NCBI RefSeq assembly: GCF_026210795.1 | Contig: NC_089453.1 | Coordinates: forward strand, 994,501 to 1,058,500 | DNA: 64,000 bases | Source of the DNA: Rhizophagus irregularis | Taxonomy: Eukaryota; Glomeromycota; Glomeromycetes; Glomerales; Glomeraceae | Direction: 5' to 3' | In this document: positions 1 to 12,359 of the stretch, piece after piece | Layout of the letters: each line of letters starts with the position of its first letter | How positions within the stretch are numbered: the stretch's first letter is position 1 | Notes under the pieces: model-generated | The model's database searches: none | Told to the model about the DNA's origin: nothing | Seen by the model: the letters and a program-made list of their open reading frames with translations, nothing else | Translations under genes and position numbers: made by a program

Positions 1-3000
1 TCAAAAAAAACTTACCAATATATTACACGAAATTCCATCAAATTTTTCGATAAATTGCCCTTTAACTTACCAAATTAAGTTACCATAATTTTTATTATTA
101 ACCTTAAATTCTTTTTGAATGAAGCTGTTAACATTTTAAACAAGGAAAATAAGGGAAATAACTTGCATATCAGTTTGTAATCGATAAACGCGTCGAACTA
201 AGAAAAAAAAAATAAAAAATTTTTATGCATATTCCTGTATGTATTAAACATAAATATAAAGTACAATAGGAAATTTTCAAAAAATCATTTTTATTATTTA
301 TAATTTTCAATGAATAAGGAAAATTCCAAAGAAGGACTATTATAATATTTTGTACGAGTCTCCTGATTAAAGTATTAGTAATTAATAAAAAAGGAAATAA
401 GAAAAAAAAAATTTATATATATTACATTTTATTTATTTACTTTTGATTAAATAATCATTAAGGGGGGGATAAAAAAAATATAGTAATAAAATAATGAATT
501 TCAACTTATGGAAATAATGGAAAATAATGAGCCAAAAAAGAAGAAAAAAATAAAAAAAATTATATATATATACTGTATATATATATGTATGAGTACAAAA
601 TTTTAAACCAACGAAAAACTTCTAACCTAAATAAGATGTAAAAAAAAAAAAACGGTAAAAGTTTGTTGAAATTCACCTTATATAGGTTCAGTTTATAACT
701 TTAAAAAAAAAAAGGGTTTTTTTATCGCGTTGTGCTAATACTAAAAAAAGAATTGGAATTACTAATACATAAATTGAGTGACAATACCGGTTACTTTCTT
801 TGAGAAAAAAAAATTTTTTTAAAATATTATTAATGGTTGGTTTATATATCGGGTACTTAGGGAAAATAATTCTCCCATTAATTAAACCGGTCTATTGTTT
901 ACTATGACGGAAATCTTTTAAAACGCTAATTTATTTTACCGATAAATTTTTTATCGATTGGTCATCAGCTGATTATTGTACCAAAATTGACTATAATGCA
1001 CTTTTAAGCGAGATTTGCATAAATATGGATAAATTAAATCATGATTAAAAGTAATACATCTTACATCATATATATGCCATGTCCGTATAAACAATTACGT
1101 AATAGTCGCTGTATTTAATTTTACGGGGTCGTTTAACTCGCAGGTTCATTATTCTCCGAAAAGGTTTGTTAATTCGTGTAACGGCCAAGAATTCGATAAC
1201 TTTTTGAGTTACATTTAACTAAAATCTTATTGTATATAACCTAGTAAGAAGGATGTTCCGTAGGGCATGATACAGTAACTAAGGAAAGGTTGTAAAATAA
1301 TTATTGGTACGTGACGTTCATCGGACAAGGCCCCGCCCAATAACGGATGAACCCGGTCGACCTCTATCCCGGCATACACTTTATCCGTAACCTTATGAAA
1401 AATTATAATATTACAAATTAATGTAGAAAATAAAATGCACCTTTCAAAGAAAAAAAGAATCTTTTTAGTACTAGTATTATAGAATTTGTAATGAAAATAT
1501 TGATGTAATATTATTGGGATTTGGGAAGGTAGGAAATCCCTAGTGATGATAGCACATGGATGCTCCGAAGGAAACCCGAAAGACCATCATGCATCCGTAT
1601 ATAGTATGTTATTGTTAGGAATCTCCGATGTTACTCCTCGTGAAATAAATGGTTAGTTCCAACGTATCACCAGATTGTTCATCAGCAGGTGATTTTTTTT
1701 TTTATCTTTTTTATCTTTTATTCTATTAATTTAAAAAAAATAATAAAGTTAGAGAAATCAGATAAAGATGAAATGAAATATCAAAATTGGAAATTTTCTA
1801 AAAGTTTTTTTTTTTTATAATTTAATCACAATTGTGTCGCAAAAGTAATTTATTATTTATATTATATATTCATTAAATGTTACAATAATAATATGAATTA
1901 TGGCTTAGATTAATACCTATTAATGACAAGTAAAATTATTGTACAGAAACCCATGAGATATTTTAAACAACGCTTATTGAAACGGAGATTTCCGGTTATC
2001 AAACCGGAAGGACCGGGAAATAAATAAACAAAAGATTCCTAGATTCCTGATCACAAACTCAAGATACGAATAGAAATTTTAGATATTAATAATTAATAGA
2101 TAATATAAAGACAAGTATTTCCGTCAAATTTTATTCACGTTGGTTGATTAAACATTGTCTATCGTATAGATATTTCAGTTGATTAAACATGTACATCATA
2201 AACTTACGATTTAGAGATGAGGCTTATAATTTTCTGGCATTTTAATTTAGAGAATTTTAAATTTTATATATATATATTTTTTTTTTAAAAAAAAATACAT
2301 TTATCGAGAGTGCATACTACAAAAAAAAATAGTGGTCTAAAGCTGCAAGTACGGTCACAATTTAATATTTCAAAGAATCGGTTGAATAATAGACAATATT
2401 AGTTATTGGAAAAAAAAAAATCTTGAAATTTAACTGCATCCAATTATTAAAATGACAATAAGCCGTATCAGTCTTGCAGTAACGGACAATTTCCCAATAA
2501 CCGTTTTCTTCTCGACATTATTAATGATAAAAATGTGATTGTTGAGAAGGTATCGGGAATATTTAGTTTAATATAGTAAGTACATAATATTTAATATATT
2601 GATATAATTGATTTGTAATACGATATGATATCTCAACAACATATATTCCATCAGATATTTTACCAAAAATTAAAAAAGAAAGTGAAACAAAATTGTCCAG
2701 AACGAAAATCAAAGAAAGAAAAATGGACCAATCACTCATTTTCGGGGAAATGTCCTGTAAGTTCATTCAACAAAATATGCCATGTATAAATGTGTATATT
2801 TATATATGTCGGATAAGATCTATGTACTCTCCTCGATTTACATGACGAGGCATACGAGATTTTATTCGATTGATTTAATTGAACCTAATTTATTGATACC
2901 TTAGTACATTCACTTGTTCAAAGTTGCTTTTATTAAATATCTTAAAAATACTTGACGCATAAGAAGGGTAAACGAAGATTCGTTCTAGGACCAAGGACTT

Positions 3001-3194
3001 AGTTGATTGTAATTGAAGATTCTTAAGCTTTATTATCGAGTTAAACAATGTATAATGATATATTTTATTACTTACAAGATACATAATTCCACTAAATGGC
3101 TTTAAATCCGAACGAATTGATCGTGAATTATCGCAATTATCATAGGTATAAAAAACATTTAACATTTCATATCATCCTAAATAATTTGTATGAA

Positions 3195-3228
<34 letters not shown>

Positions 3229-3800
3229 TTTCTTCTTTTTTTTTAATAATTATTGAACTTTCATTTTTTTTTTATATATGTAATTCCAGCCCTGAAAAAA
3301 TGTGTACAGTTAATAGAAAAATGTACTGTATTTGGCTGCCTCTGACCTTTTTATATATATTTAAGTATCCTAAAATAAATTATTAAAATATTCCATCTTT
3401 ACTTAATTTCTTTTATTTATACGGATACGATACAATTATAAAAATCTAATTATCATGAATTGATAATACGAACGTCTCATAAAATAACATTATTATTGAA
3501 TTAGATACATTTTATTATAGATAACTATCAAACGTCCTGTCAGAGTAATACAACTACTTGTGTAAATTCGCGAATTATACTTGATCATTGATTGGTTCAA
3601 ATCAATCGAGAAAGTGTAGATGAATTAGTAGAAGGTTTAGTACAAAGTACGTAATTCCACTAAATATATAAACATCTTCAAAATGTACCGGAAGAAAAGT
3701 TGATTGGTCAATTTTGTGGATTATGTTGACATCCTCTTTGACATCCTCAATGTTTTTTCTCCTAAATACTAAAAAATTTGTTAAAGAAAAAAAAAGATTA
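1..3800. other. Gene-free AT-rich stretch
   Basis: No gene could be supported on either strand. The few open frames are short (under 100 codons), lie in AT-rich sequence and resemble no family I know. The stretch has many poly-A/poly-T runs, a (TA)n patch near 560-590 and an AAT microsatellite near 3197-3228. A GC-richer patch around 1310-1400 contains 7-base inverted arms at 1316-1322 and 1346-1352. I saw no rRNA, tRNA or terminal inverted repeats here. Confidence 0.6.
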
Positions 3801-3810
3801 AAATGCGAGT

Positions 3811-3869
3811 GAGATCTTGGGCTAGAATTGAACTAGCCAAGGCACAGGTGTGCTCCACCAGGATAAGAT
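3811..3869 (-). other. tRNA-like / SINE-like sequence
   Basis: Read on the minus strand this resembles the body of a tRNA. A D-arm/A-box-like stretch (CCTGGTGGAGCA) is followed about 20 bases later by a strong T-arm: GGCTAG, the 7-base loop TTCAATT, then CTAGCC. The order and spacing suit internal Pol III promoter boxes. There is no convincing anticodon arm, and only weak ATCTT/AAGAT pairing where the acceptor stem should be, so it is not a functional tRNA. A tRNA-derived SINE head or an old tRNA pseudogene are the two likely readings. Only one copy was seen in this window. Confidence 0.4.
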
Positions 3870-3968
3870 TAAAAAAAAAACTCATCTGTTTTCTTAATTT
3901 TTTAAACAGATCAAAAGAAAAAAAACACCTTTATGAGAAAGAAAAGTGTGCTAAAATTTTTATTTAAT

Positions 3969-4019
3969 GGTAAAGAAGGTACATAGTTAGTTCCTCCTCC
4001 AGAACTAACAGACTTTACC
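3969..4019. repeat. Two-part inverted repeat (hairpin)
   Basis: An outer GGTAAAG/CTTTACC pair (3969-3975 with 4013-4019) encloses an inner GTTAGTTC/GAACTAAC pair (3986-3993 with 4002-4009) around the 8-base loop CTCCTCCA. All 15 pairs are exact. It lies about 100 bases from the tRNA-like sequence and immediately before a duplicated segment, so it may belong to the same non-coding element. Confidence 0.6.
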
Positions 4020-4050
4020 AATAACAAAGTTAGGATGTTTCTCCCAGACT

Positions 4051-4207
4051 TCAATTGAGTAATCCGCTCCTCAAAATGCTTAGTCACTTTGCAAAATCAA
4101 AAAACACTCAATAACTCAGAGCAATTCTCTTATGTCAAAAGGAATTCCCTGACTCAATTGAGTTATCCGTTCCATAACTTGCTTAGGAGATTGCAAAATA
4201 AAAAAAT
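4051..4207 (+). repeat. Diverged direct duplication
   Basis: Two copies of about 54 bases, at 4051-4104 and 4154-4207, begin with TCAATTGAG and end in a GCAAAAT-plus-A-run. They share the order of several short blocks (ATCCG, TGCTTAG, TTGCAAAAT) but differ at many positions, so the duplication is old. The open frame over this area (4089-4304) resembles no family I know. Confidence 0.45.
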
Positions 4208-5439
4208 GTCTAATTGGCAAATTCAGAGGGTTGCTAAGGTCATCTACAACATATGGGGATGTGGCCTAGAGAGTTCAAACCTAAAGTGGGCTATTTACGT
4301 GTAGCTGAATTTTGCAGGAATCTGCTGATTATTATTGAAAGAAAATTACCTAGCTTGGGAAATGAGAGGGAGTGCTTTGCAGTATGCTAGCGGTAACCAT
4401 CAATTTTCTTGACGACAGAATTAATATTACTAACTATGACTCAGATGCTCAGATGTTTACGTGATTTTTATTTTACTCATTTATTGTTATTTTACTATCG
4501 ATACTAGACAGTCTAATACTACCAATTCCAATTCTGATATCTCTAAGAGTACATAAGAACTGAATCAGATGCAACTTATACTAGTATCAATAAAAGTTTA
4601 TTTTTAATCTTTGGCAGATATAAACTTGAATGAAAATGATATGGATTCTCATGGTCATGAAAGATATATTAAGATTATTTCTTACTGTATTTGTCTAATT
4701 AGTCGCAAGATTAATCGAAATGGGAGATTGAAAATTTATAAAATTACATATTATACCAACGATGAAAACCCATCTAGGATCATAAATAATATTGGTTATA
4801 CCGGACCGTTTTATGCAATATAAAATTCCGTTACTAATTGTTATTATACCAGCTGCATAGTAATAATTAAATAATTAATATAAAATTAATAATTATTAAA
4901 TCTGTATAAACTTATGTGAATAAATTACTTTGTTTTATTTAATGATTATAATCTTATAACGCTTTATAATGAAATTCGTCTTATTATCATTGAATAAAAA
5001 AAAATTTTTTTTTAACAGTATATGAACAAAAAAAGTTTGGATATTAAATCTAAATACAGATATAGAATCCGTTCATACATTTTTTAAAGTATCACAATTT
5101 AATAATTTGTCAAAGAAGTACATTATCTGCTATATTTTGATTCGAATATTTTTTTTTTTTTTAAGAATCATTAATTTGACGCGAATTTTTTTACAGTTTT
5201 GACGCTTACTTCTGGTAAGTTTCTAACGTCGTTTTTATTAAACAGCATTAACTACCTTTTTTTTGTAGATGCTTCTTATCTTGACTTTTGGAGCTTCGGG
5301 TAACATTGTCATATTTTTTTTGTTAATTAACGTTAACTCTCTCTTTAATTCTTTCGGCTTTTAATGGCTTTAGATTTTGGCATCAAGGTCCAAGTAAAAA
5401 TTTATCTTCTTAAATTAGCCATCTTCTTTTTTCTTTTTT

Positions 5440-5960
5440 TGGTTGAGTTTTTCATATTCAATTTCATTTCTTCATTTCGTTTTGGGCTTCACCTTTTTAT
5501 TTCATTTTTCGATTCATCTTTTATCGTTTTCCCATCACCTTTTCATTCCTTATTGTTTCTTTTCATTATCCTTTCGCCTTTCATTGTTCCTCTCATTCCT
5601 CATCGTTCTTTTCATTCCCTTTTCATTTTTCATCATTCTTTTATTCCATTTTTGTTCTTTACATTCTTTTCGTCCTCCACGTCCTCCATCAATTTTTCAT
5701 CATCCTTTCGTTCTCTATCGTTCTTTACATTTCCTTTCATCCTCCATTGTTCTTTTCACTATCCTTTGGTTCTTTATCGTTCTTTTCATTCATTCTTTCA
5801 TCCCCCATCGTTATTTTCATTCCTCTTTCATTTTCCATCGTTTCTTTATTTAAAATAAAAAATTATTTTGTAATTTTATTTAGTTAGTAAGTTATAAGTT
5901 ATTTATTTAATTCTATTATTACTTATTTATATTCTTTTCATTATCGTTTCATCTCTCGTC
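5440..5960 (+). repeat. Pyrimidine-rich degenerate tandem repeat
   Basis: The plus strand is almost all T and C, built from loosely repeated units such as TCGTTCTTTTCATTCC and TTTTCATTATCCTT of roughly 15-30 bases. Two overlapping long open frames (5364-5858 and 5443-5853) translate to Phe/Ser/Leu/His-rich low-complexity peptide only because the pyrimidine strand lacks stop codons. It is therefore a degenerate minisatellite and not a gene. Confidence 0.65.
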
Positions 5961-6429
5961 CTCATCATCTTTTTTCCTCCATCTTTCTTTTATTGAAAAT
6001 CTTTTTCCATAATGATTCTTTTTTTTTCAAGCAGGTAAAGGATTAGACGATTAGTTCTTCAATCAATCTTATACGAACTCAAACTAATATTTGCTTTTGT
6101 CAGAAAACAAAGGCTTCAAATTGGTCTTCTATTTCTTTAGTAAAAGATGGGTTAAGACTTATTTTTACATGGTTAATGGGTGATTGGCTAAGATTTTGAC
6201 ACGTCAGTGGCAATATAATTATAGGTTTCTTTATCTGTCGGCATCCTGGACCATTGAATGTAGCATATTTTCTTGCCGCATTAATAGTTGTAGGTGAAAC
6301 CTAAATTAACATCATCGAATTTATTTAGAATATATCACAAAAATATACAAGAAATAATTCATATTATATTTACTCCAAGTCTATTTTGTAATTCCTGATA
6401 AGAAAATTGATGTGCAATAACGGACAAAA

Positions 6430-7385
6430 TTCGTCGTATCCGATCTGGGCCCTTTAGATTTTGTGTTAAACTTTTCGCGAAAAAATTCCAGAATAATTAT
6501 GACGAATTTTGAGGATATTATAAAGCCTAGATTAAAGAGATTCTTCAAAGCATTTTTATCATCTGTATCTACGCTCATTGAAGCCCAAAAAGAAAAGGAA
6601 ATTCAATTCAAATCACATAAAGATCGTGTCCAAATTTTATGCTGTTTTTCATATGAATTGTAATAATTTCTAATGTAAGACGAAATAAATCAGTAATAAA
6701 ATACAATTACCGGAGATACTTCACTATTAAAAGGTGTGCATTTCACGATCACTAAATTGATAATTTTTTGGATAAATCCATAAGGACTGTATTTATTTCA
6801 ATAATATTTCCACTAGACTCCCATTGTTTAAATAAATTCCAATAAATAGTTCGTTTTTTGAGATGATATTCGTATAAACTATTCATTAGTTCTTCATTAC
6901 TCCATTGAGATGGTTGACAGATCGCGTATATGCATGCTCAAATCCAAATAATTGTGTACCTTGGAATTTTCCCAAAATTCCAATTTTTTTTCCAAACTTC
7001 CACAGGTAAATACCTTCATAATGTGAATTTTAGCAATTATTATTCCATACTTCTACTAGCGGAATTCTATATCTTGTAATAATTCAATAAATATTAATTC
7101 CTTATCAAAACTCATAACCATTGAACCCGAAATTGAAAATTTGTCCATATAAAGAAGTAATTGTTATTAGTTGGATTATCTTCAGTTTCACTGAAATCAG
7201 AATCACATTGACAAGTATAACCAGGTTGGTTCAAATCAAATTTGTTCTTTCTAAAATACGTAATAATAAATTATTTTTCATTTATTTCTACTTGTGTTTT
7301 CATAATAATCCGAATAGGATACATCATTTCTATATCATTATTACTATTTATCGTTGGAATAAACCACCAATTTCGTGAAAATGTA
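6430..7385. pseudogene. Degraded coding relics, family unknown
   Basis: Two opposed traces look like former protein-coding sequence. On the plus strand, about 6463-6660 gives a peptide containing FEDIIKPRLKRFFKAFLSSV and EAQKEKEIQFKSHKDR. On the minus strand, about 6760-7385 gives pieces such as WSNEELMNSLYEYHLKKRTI and NLFKQWESSGNI. Their balanced, non-low-complexity composition differs from the surrounding AT-rich noise, and the minus-strand trace is broken by several interruptions. No start, no splice structure and no recognisable domain could be assigned. They could be remnants of a mobile element or of a lineage-specific gene family. Confidence 0.3.
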
Positions 7386-7890
7386 AGCGGGGTTCAATTA
7401 TTCCACAAGAAACTAACGTAATTGCTAGTTCGTGTCGTTTTGTCATAAGTACGATAATATTTACACAATTTTTAAACAATAACTTTTTATAACTATTATT
7501 TAATAATGTAAAGTTGTTAACTTATAACGAAACTAGCTTTAATAAATACAGAATAACTACGGGTTTTTTTTGAGATTTCACGAAGAATAACCCGAAAATC
7601 AAATACTATATGGTTTTTATGCACGTGCTACACATGATCGGCGAATTTTACGAATTAAAAAAATTGGTAACACCCAGATAATTTCTTTTTAAGCATATAA
7701 GACTTTTCAAAAAAAAAATTTCTCTTTTCTTTCTTATCGCAATTTATCGTAATTTAATATATCAGATACACACACACATTGTTTTTATTTATGTACAATA
7801 TATATACATAATTTTTTTTTTTTTAGAATTTTATTTATTTATTTATTATTATTTATTCGTTTCTCCCTATTTTTTTTAAAAAAAAGAAAA

Positions 7891-8838
7891 ATGACTTATT
7901 TTGATAACCTTCAAAGAAACTATACTGATGTACCTATTACGGAAGACGGTATTGAAACTATACCTTTTATTGAAGCAACCAATGGACTTGTAAAATTGTT
8001 TGGTATGAAAAAAAAAGATTTATTTCTTTCTTAGAATGTATAGAAATTTTATTCTAAACTTTTTTTTTTCTTTTAGACTTGCTTGGTTCGAAAGCATTTA
8101 ATGTCGTTCAAAGTGATATGAATGGAAACATTGAGGTACGGTTTAATTTTAATCGGTTTAATAGTTTTAATCGGTTTAATGGTTTTTAATCTTAATAGTT
8201 TTAATAGGGTTAATGATTTTAATCTGTTCAATTTGATCATAATTCTTTTATATAGAAAATTAAGAACCGCTATGAAGCTGATCCAACAAAGAGCCCTACT
8301 CTTGAAAAGTTGGTGATTAACGAACAAGGTGAAAAGAAACGTACCGCTACTGAGGGTTTATTGTGGTTGAAAAGGTTAGTAATTTCTCTTTTTTTTTCGA
8401 TCCTACCCATAAATTTCATATTATTTAATAAATTTCATATAATTATAGAGGATTGGAATTTACTTCAGTAGCATTAAGGCGTTCCATTAATGATGAAAAT
8501 GAAGAACTTACGGTTTCTTTTACTGAGGCTTATGGTGTTACTTTGAGACCATTTCATTCCATGCTCGTCCGACCTATATTTGGAGTACGTTATATCATTT
8601 TTATTTTTTTTGCATACATCATATATATGCATATATTAAAAAATTTTCTTTTTTTTTTGGATCAATCAAGTTGGCAATGAAAGCTTGTCCTTATCGTAAA
8701 GATTTTTTTGAAAAATTGGGTGATGATCAAGAAAAAGTTAAACAACAATATGAAGAATGGTTATTAGCTTTTGAAAAGGTTGTTCAAAGATTAAATAACT
8801 TTTATACTGAAGGTGGTTATGATAAAGGTAAATTTTAA
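7891..8838 (+). CDS. Glycolipid transfer protein (GLTP fold)
   Basis: Spliced from five exons (7891-8002, 8077-8135, 8256-8374, 8449-8584, 8671-8838) into a 197-residue protein, the usual length for the GLTP family (HET-C2 in filamentous fungi). GLTP proteins move glycosphingolipids between membranes at the ER/Golgi-plasma membrane interface. The glycolipid headgroup site is recognisable: D51, N55 and K58 in the DMNGNIEKIKNRY stretch, W94 in TEGLLWLKRG, and H133 in LRPFHSML, matching the Asp-Asn-Lys/Trp/His set of the family. All introns are GT-AG and 74-120 bases long. The start is the first ATG after a poly-A leader. The third exon begins after an intron filled with GGTTTAAT-like repeats. 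Confidence in family is high; the exact ligand is not known. Confidence 0.93.
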
Positions 8839-9216
8839 TAATAGATAATAATATACATTTGTTGATTTTTTTAAAAAATTTTAATAAAATAAAGGAAGAT
8901 GGAAATTATAATTTTGAAACTAAGCAAAATTAATTGGTTTTTATTAATAATGCAATCTATTATTTTAATAAAATTTGTAATAATTTGTTGAGATCAATTG
9001 GAATAATTATCTAATTTGTTAAGATCAATTGGAATAATTTTTGATATTTATCTAATTTGTTGAAGATCAATTGGAATAATATTTTTTTTTTTTAATAATT
9101 ATCATCATTTTACAAATATATTATTAAAAGGATTTCCCACCAAATAATGAAAAAAAAAATTATCTAAGAAAAAAAAAGGCAGCGGAAAATAAATTGAAAA
9201 CAAAATAGATTTCTTT
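8839..9216. other. Short intergenic region with direct repeat
   Basis: This is the convergent gap between the GLTP and TFIIA genes. A unit close to GATCAATTGGAATAAT preceded by TTTGTT occurs three times between about 8980 and 9085. The rest is AT-rich, and no coding potential is visible. Confidence 0.5.
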
Positions 9217-10135
9217 TTAATTTTTGTTTTCAGCTTCACCAGGCTTCTTTGAATTACATGCTACAATCTTGATTTTGTCAACAGGTAACGATTCATGTTC
9301 CAATTTGAAATTAGGATTCTTAATAATGAATGTCCATACTTCATCGCAAAATCGATAAGTATGAAGATGTCCAGCCTGAAAATTTCAACAATTAAGTTAA
9401 TGAAACAAATTTTGATCAATCAATTTAAATAATGAATTAGATTTTAAGCTTACTTTAAAAGTTGCCTTATGTTTGACTTTATTTTCAAGAGATTCCGCTA
9501 TACTTTTATCAAACTTGAATTGAATTGAAATATAAATTTGATAAATTTGATTTTTGTAAGTAATAAATTAACAAAAACAAAAAGAGGATCATATCAAGAT
9601 ATATTATATATATAATTCACGGATTCACGGATCAAATCATAAATTCCATATATAATATATATATAATCTAATTACTTTATATAAAATGAATTGAAACGAA
9701 GAAAAAAAAAAAATCCTATTTCTTATATTGATTCATAATATTAATTTTTAAAACATACTTGTAAAAGAACCTTCATCGCTAGTTGTGGAGAAATTCGGGC
9801 ATTTTTAATTAACTCGTCAAGAGAATCTGTCAAGGCCACACCAATACTTTTTATATAAATTACGTTTAAAACATAAAATAATTGTCAGTAAAGGAAAAAA
9901 ACAAGATAATTAAAAATTAAATATATATATTTTACATATAAATTTTTAAAAAACTATTATTTAATGATTTTCATTAACGATTGAGAGAGATTTTTTTTTT
10001 AAAAAATAAAAAATACAATAAATACGAAAGAAAAACCTGTTTCTTTTAAAATAAACAGGTTTTAACCTTCTTCTACAACAAAGTTCTTTGTAATACCAAC
10101 CTGCTTCTGCGATAAAGTTCATAGTAATGAGTCAT
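9217..10135 (-). CDS. TOA2: Transcription factor IIA small (gamma) subunit
   Basis: Four exons on the minus strand (10135-10101, 9846-9759, 9513-9454, 9375-9217) give a 113-residue protein, close to the 109-122 residues usual for TFIIA-gamma/Toa2. The protein starts [18 protein letters not shown], continues through the helical bundle with [20 protein letters not shown], and ends with the beta-barrel part ([20 protein letters not shown]). This subunit joins the large TFIIA subunit to stabilise TBP on TATA-box promoters in the nucleus. The first exon codes for only 11 full codons and its Ser codon is split by the first intron (254 bases, long for this window). Introns are GT-AG. Assignment rests on near-colinear match to the family from memory. 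Confidence 0.93.
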
Positions 10136-10519
10136 TGTGATAAAATGTTTTATTGACAAAAAGAGGACTTCTATTAAAATTTTTACGAGTTGAAAAAAGA
10201 AGAGAGAAGTTTGCCTTTATAAAGGGGCTGATGATACAATTTTTGTGTTGATTCAACCAATGATTTTTATTGTAATAATAATGTAATATTTCCATTACAT
10301 TCAAGCACGTGAATCCTATTAGTCAATCCCATTTTATAACTTATTTTGGTAAATTAAATATAATAACTTTATACTTGAAAATACTTAATACTTTTTCAGT
10401 ATGTGATAAATTAGTCTTAATATACCTTAATACAAATTTATAATGGTGATGATGATCATTAAAATTTGCCATAAATCGTTAAATCAAAAAAATTATAAAT
10501 AATCCCCAACTTTTTTTTT
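10136..10519. other. Short intergenic region
   Basis: This separates the TFIIA-gamma start from the stop of the phosphopantetheinyl transferase gene, both on the minus strand. It should hold the TFIIA-gamma promoter and the upstream neighbour's 3' end. I saw no distinct motif beyond A/T runs. Confidence 0.4.
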
Positions 10520-12160
10520 TCAATTTAATTTTTTTGCATATTTTAATATTTCATCAATTTCAAATTTATCGAAATTTTGAGAATTAATAATATTTTCATG
10601 ATCTAATACATTATAAGTAATACCAACGCAATGTAAATCATCAAGATAAGATTCTTCAAATTTCCATTCAGGTTGTAATTCATTATTAATAAACAATTGT
10701 GTTTTTGATTTTATTATCTACAAAAAAAAAATATTATTTTAAAAGGGTATAAAAGATATAAAGATAAAGATATAAAGATAAAGATATAAAAGATATAAAA
10801 GATATAAAATGTATAAAAGGTATAAAAAGGTATAAAAGGTATAAAAAGGTATAAAAAGGTATAAAAGGTATAAAAAGGTATAAAAGGTATAAAAAGGTAT
10901 AAAAGGTATAAAAAGGTATAAAAGGTATAAAAAGGTATAAAAGGTATAAAAAGGTATAAAAGGTATAAAAAGGTATAAAAGGTATAAAAAGGTATAAAAG
11001 ATATAAAAGGTATAAAAGGTATAAAAAGGTATAAAAGGTATAAAAAGGTATAAAAAGGTATAAAAAGGTATAAAAGATATAAAAGATATAAAAGGTATAA
11101 AGGACATAAAAGGTATAAAAGGTAAAGGTATAAAAGGTATAAAAGGTATAAAAGACATAAAAGTTATAAAAGGTATAAAAGGTATGAAAAGTATAACAGG
11201 TATAAAAGGTATAAAAAGTATAAAAGGTATAAAAGGCTTAACAGGTATAAACGGTATAAAAGATATAATAGATATAATAGAGATATATAGTAAACAAACC
11301 TGCGGATTTTCTATTAAACTAGATTCTTCATTTGATAGATGAAATTCGATAGATCTCAAATCCAAAGATAATCCTAATCCAATAGCTTTTACATAACTTT
11401 CTTTTAAACACCAAAATTGATAAAATTGATGTAATTGTTGGAATTCTGTATAATTTTGATTTGTTATTGTTGACCATTCATAATCTGAAAACTATTAGAA
11501 AAAACAATTAATTAATTAAATATTATATATACACATATATATATATATATATATTATTTTATACCCGATCTTTGAGCGTTTCAAAAAAATATTCCAAAGT
11601 TTGATTTGAAGGTAATTCAACTTTCATTACATCAACACCAATCAAAGAATTTTCACTAGCAACTAATACAACCCAATCTCCGTGATGTGATATATTAAAA
11701 TTTATTATAGGATCGGAATCTTTCATTTTAGGGGTCACCTTTATATAATATAATTATAAATTAACCAATTGCAACCTTATACCTTATAATATATATACAT
11801 ATATCATCTTACCAAAATGGGTTTGTTTCTTTCAGTTCTAGAAAATTGAATCGTATTCCAATCATATTTATATAATTTACAAAATAATAATCTCATTAAA
11901 CATCTACCAATTAATGAAAGTTTTGCATCTTCAATAAAATAAGATCGATTTATTCGAGATTTTTCTTCCGGTTGAATAAAAGATAGAATTTGTTGATATT
12001 GCTTTAATAAAATTTTTGTGAAAATTTATGTACTTTTTGTTATATTTATTATATTACGTTAAATATCATATTCAGAAAAAAAAAATTTATTTACTTCATC
12101 AGATGGATTCCATTCACTAACATTGAATGCCCATCGAGCTGTTATTTTTGTTGATGACAT
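10520..12160 (-). CDS. 4'-phosphopantetheinyl transferase (Sfp/AASDHPPT type)
   Basis: Five exons (12160-12095, 12001-11813, 11738-11565, 11491-11300, 10717-10520) encode 272 residues. The enzyme transfers the phosphopantetheine arm of CoA to a serine of carrier domains such as those of fatty-acid synthase or aminoadipate reductase. Family signatures are present: NISHHGDW near residues 100-107, the metal-binding GVDVMK with D121, and the WCLKESYVKAIG box with E174 and K178. Length fits the Sfp/human AASDHPPT class rather than the short AcpS class. The last intron is about 580 bases because it carries a minisatellite (listed separately); the others are 60-95 bases. In a fungus with a single broad-range enzyme this would serve lysine synthesis and fatty-acid synthase, but the substrate is inferred. 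Confidence 0.92.
10741..11285. repeat. Minisatellite inside an intron
   Basis: About 540 bases of near-perfect tandem repeat built on GGTATAAAA and GGTATAAAAA, alternating in many places to give a 19-base higher-order unit; variants GATATAAAA and GACATAAAA occur near the ends. It fills most of the last intron of the phosphopantetheinyl transferase gene. The 208-codon minus-strand open frame across it (FIPFIPFYTF-type repeats) is a by-product of the repeat and is not taken as coding. Confidence 0.9.
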
Positions 12161-12359
12161 TTTTTCTTTAATAAAATATTTAAGTATTAAAATTGTATCA
12201 ATGTTTTTAGTTGGTCAAATGATGAAAGAAAAAAAGGTAAAATTGATATTTTTTTTTCAAATTAAAAAAAATTTATGTAGTACGATCGACTTGCATTTTA
12301 TCAATTTTATCATCTATATCATCTATTTATATCATCTCTAAATTTATACCATAATATCA

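Larger units (their letters stand above)
4305..7890. other. Intergenic stretch with relics only
   Basis: No intact gene was found upstream of the glycolipid transfer gene. The stretch holds AT-rich sequence, a pyrimidine-rich low-complexity block (5440-5960) and degraded coding traces (6430-7385), both listed separately. Open frames at 4611-4823 and elsewhere are short and unmatched. A (CA)n run occurs near 7771-7780 just before the next gene. Confidence 0.5.

Noticed and set aside
1530-1640. C/D-box-like GTGATGA near 1542
   Set aside because: No CTGA D-box at a suitable distance and no terminal stem, so a snoRNA is not supported.
5364-5858. 164-codon Phe/Ser-rich open frame, and a second frame at 5443-5853
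   Set aside because: Two overlapping frames are open at once because the strand is almost pure pyrimidine; low-complexity product, no start context.
10739-11365. 208-codon minus-strand open frame rich in FIPF/YTF repeats
   Set aside because: It is the translation of the minisatellite in the phosphopantetheinyl transferase intron plus part of its fourth exon; the repeat has no stop codons by composition.
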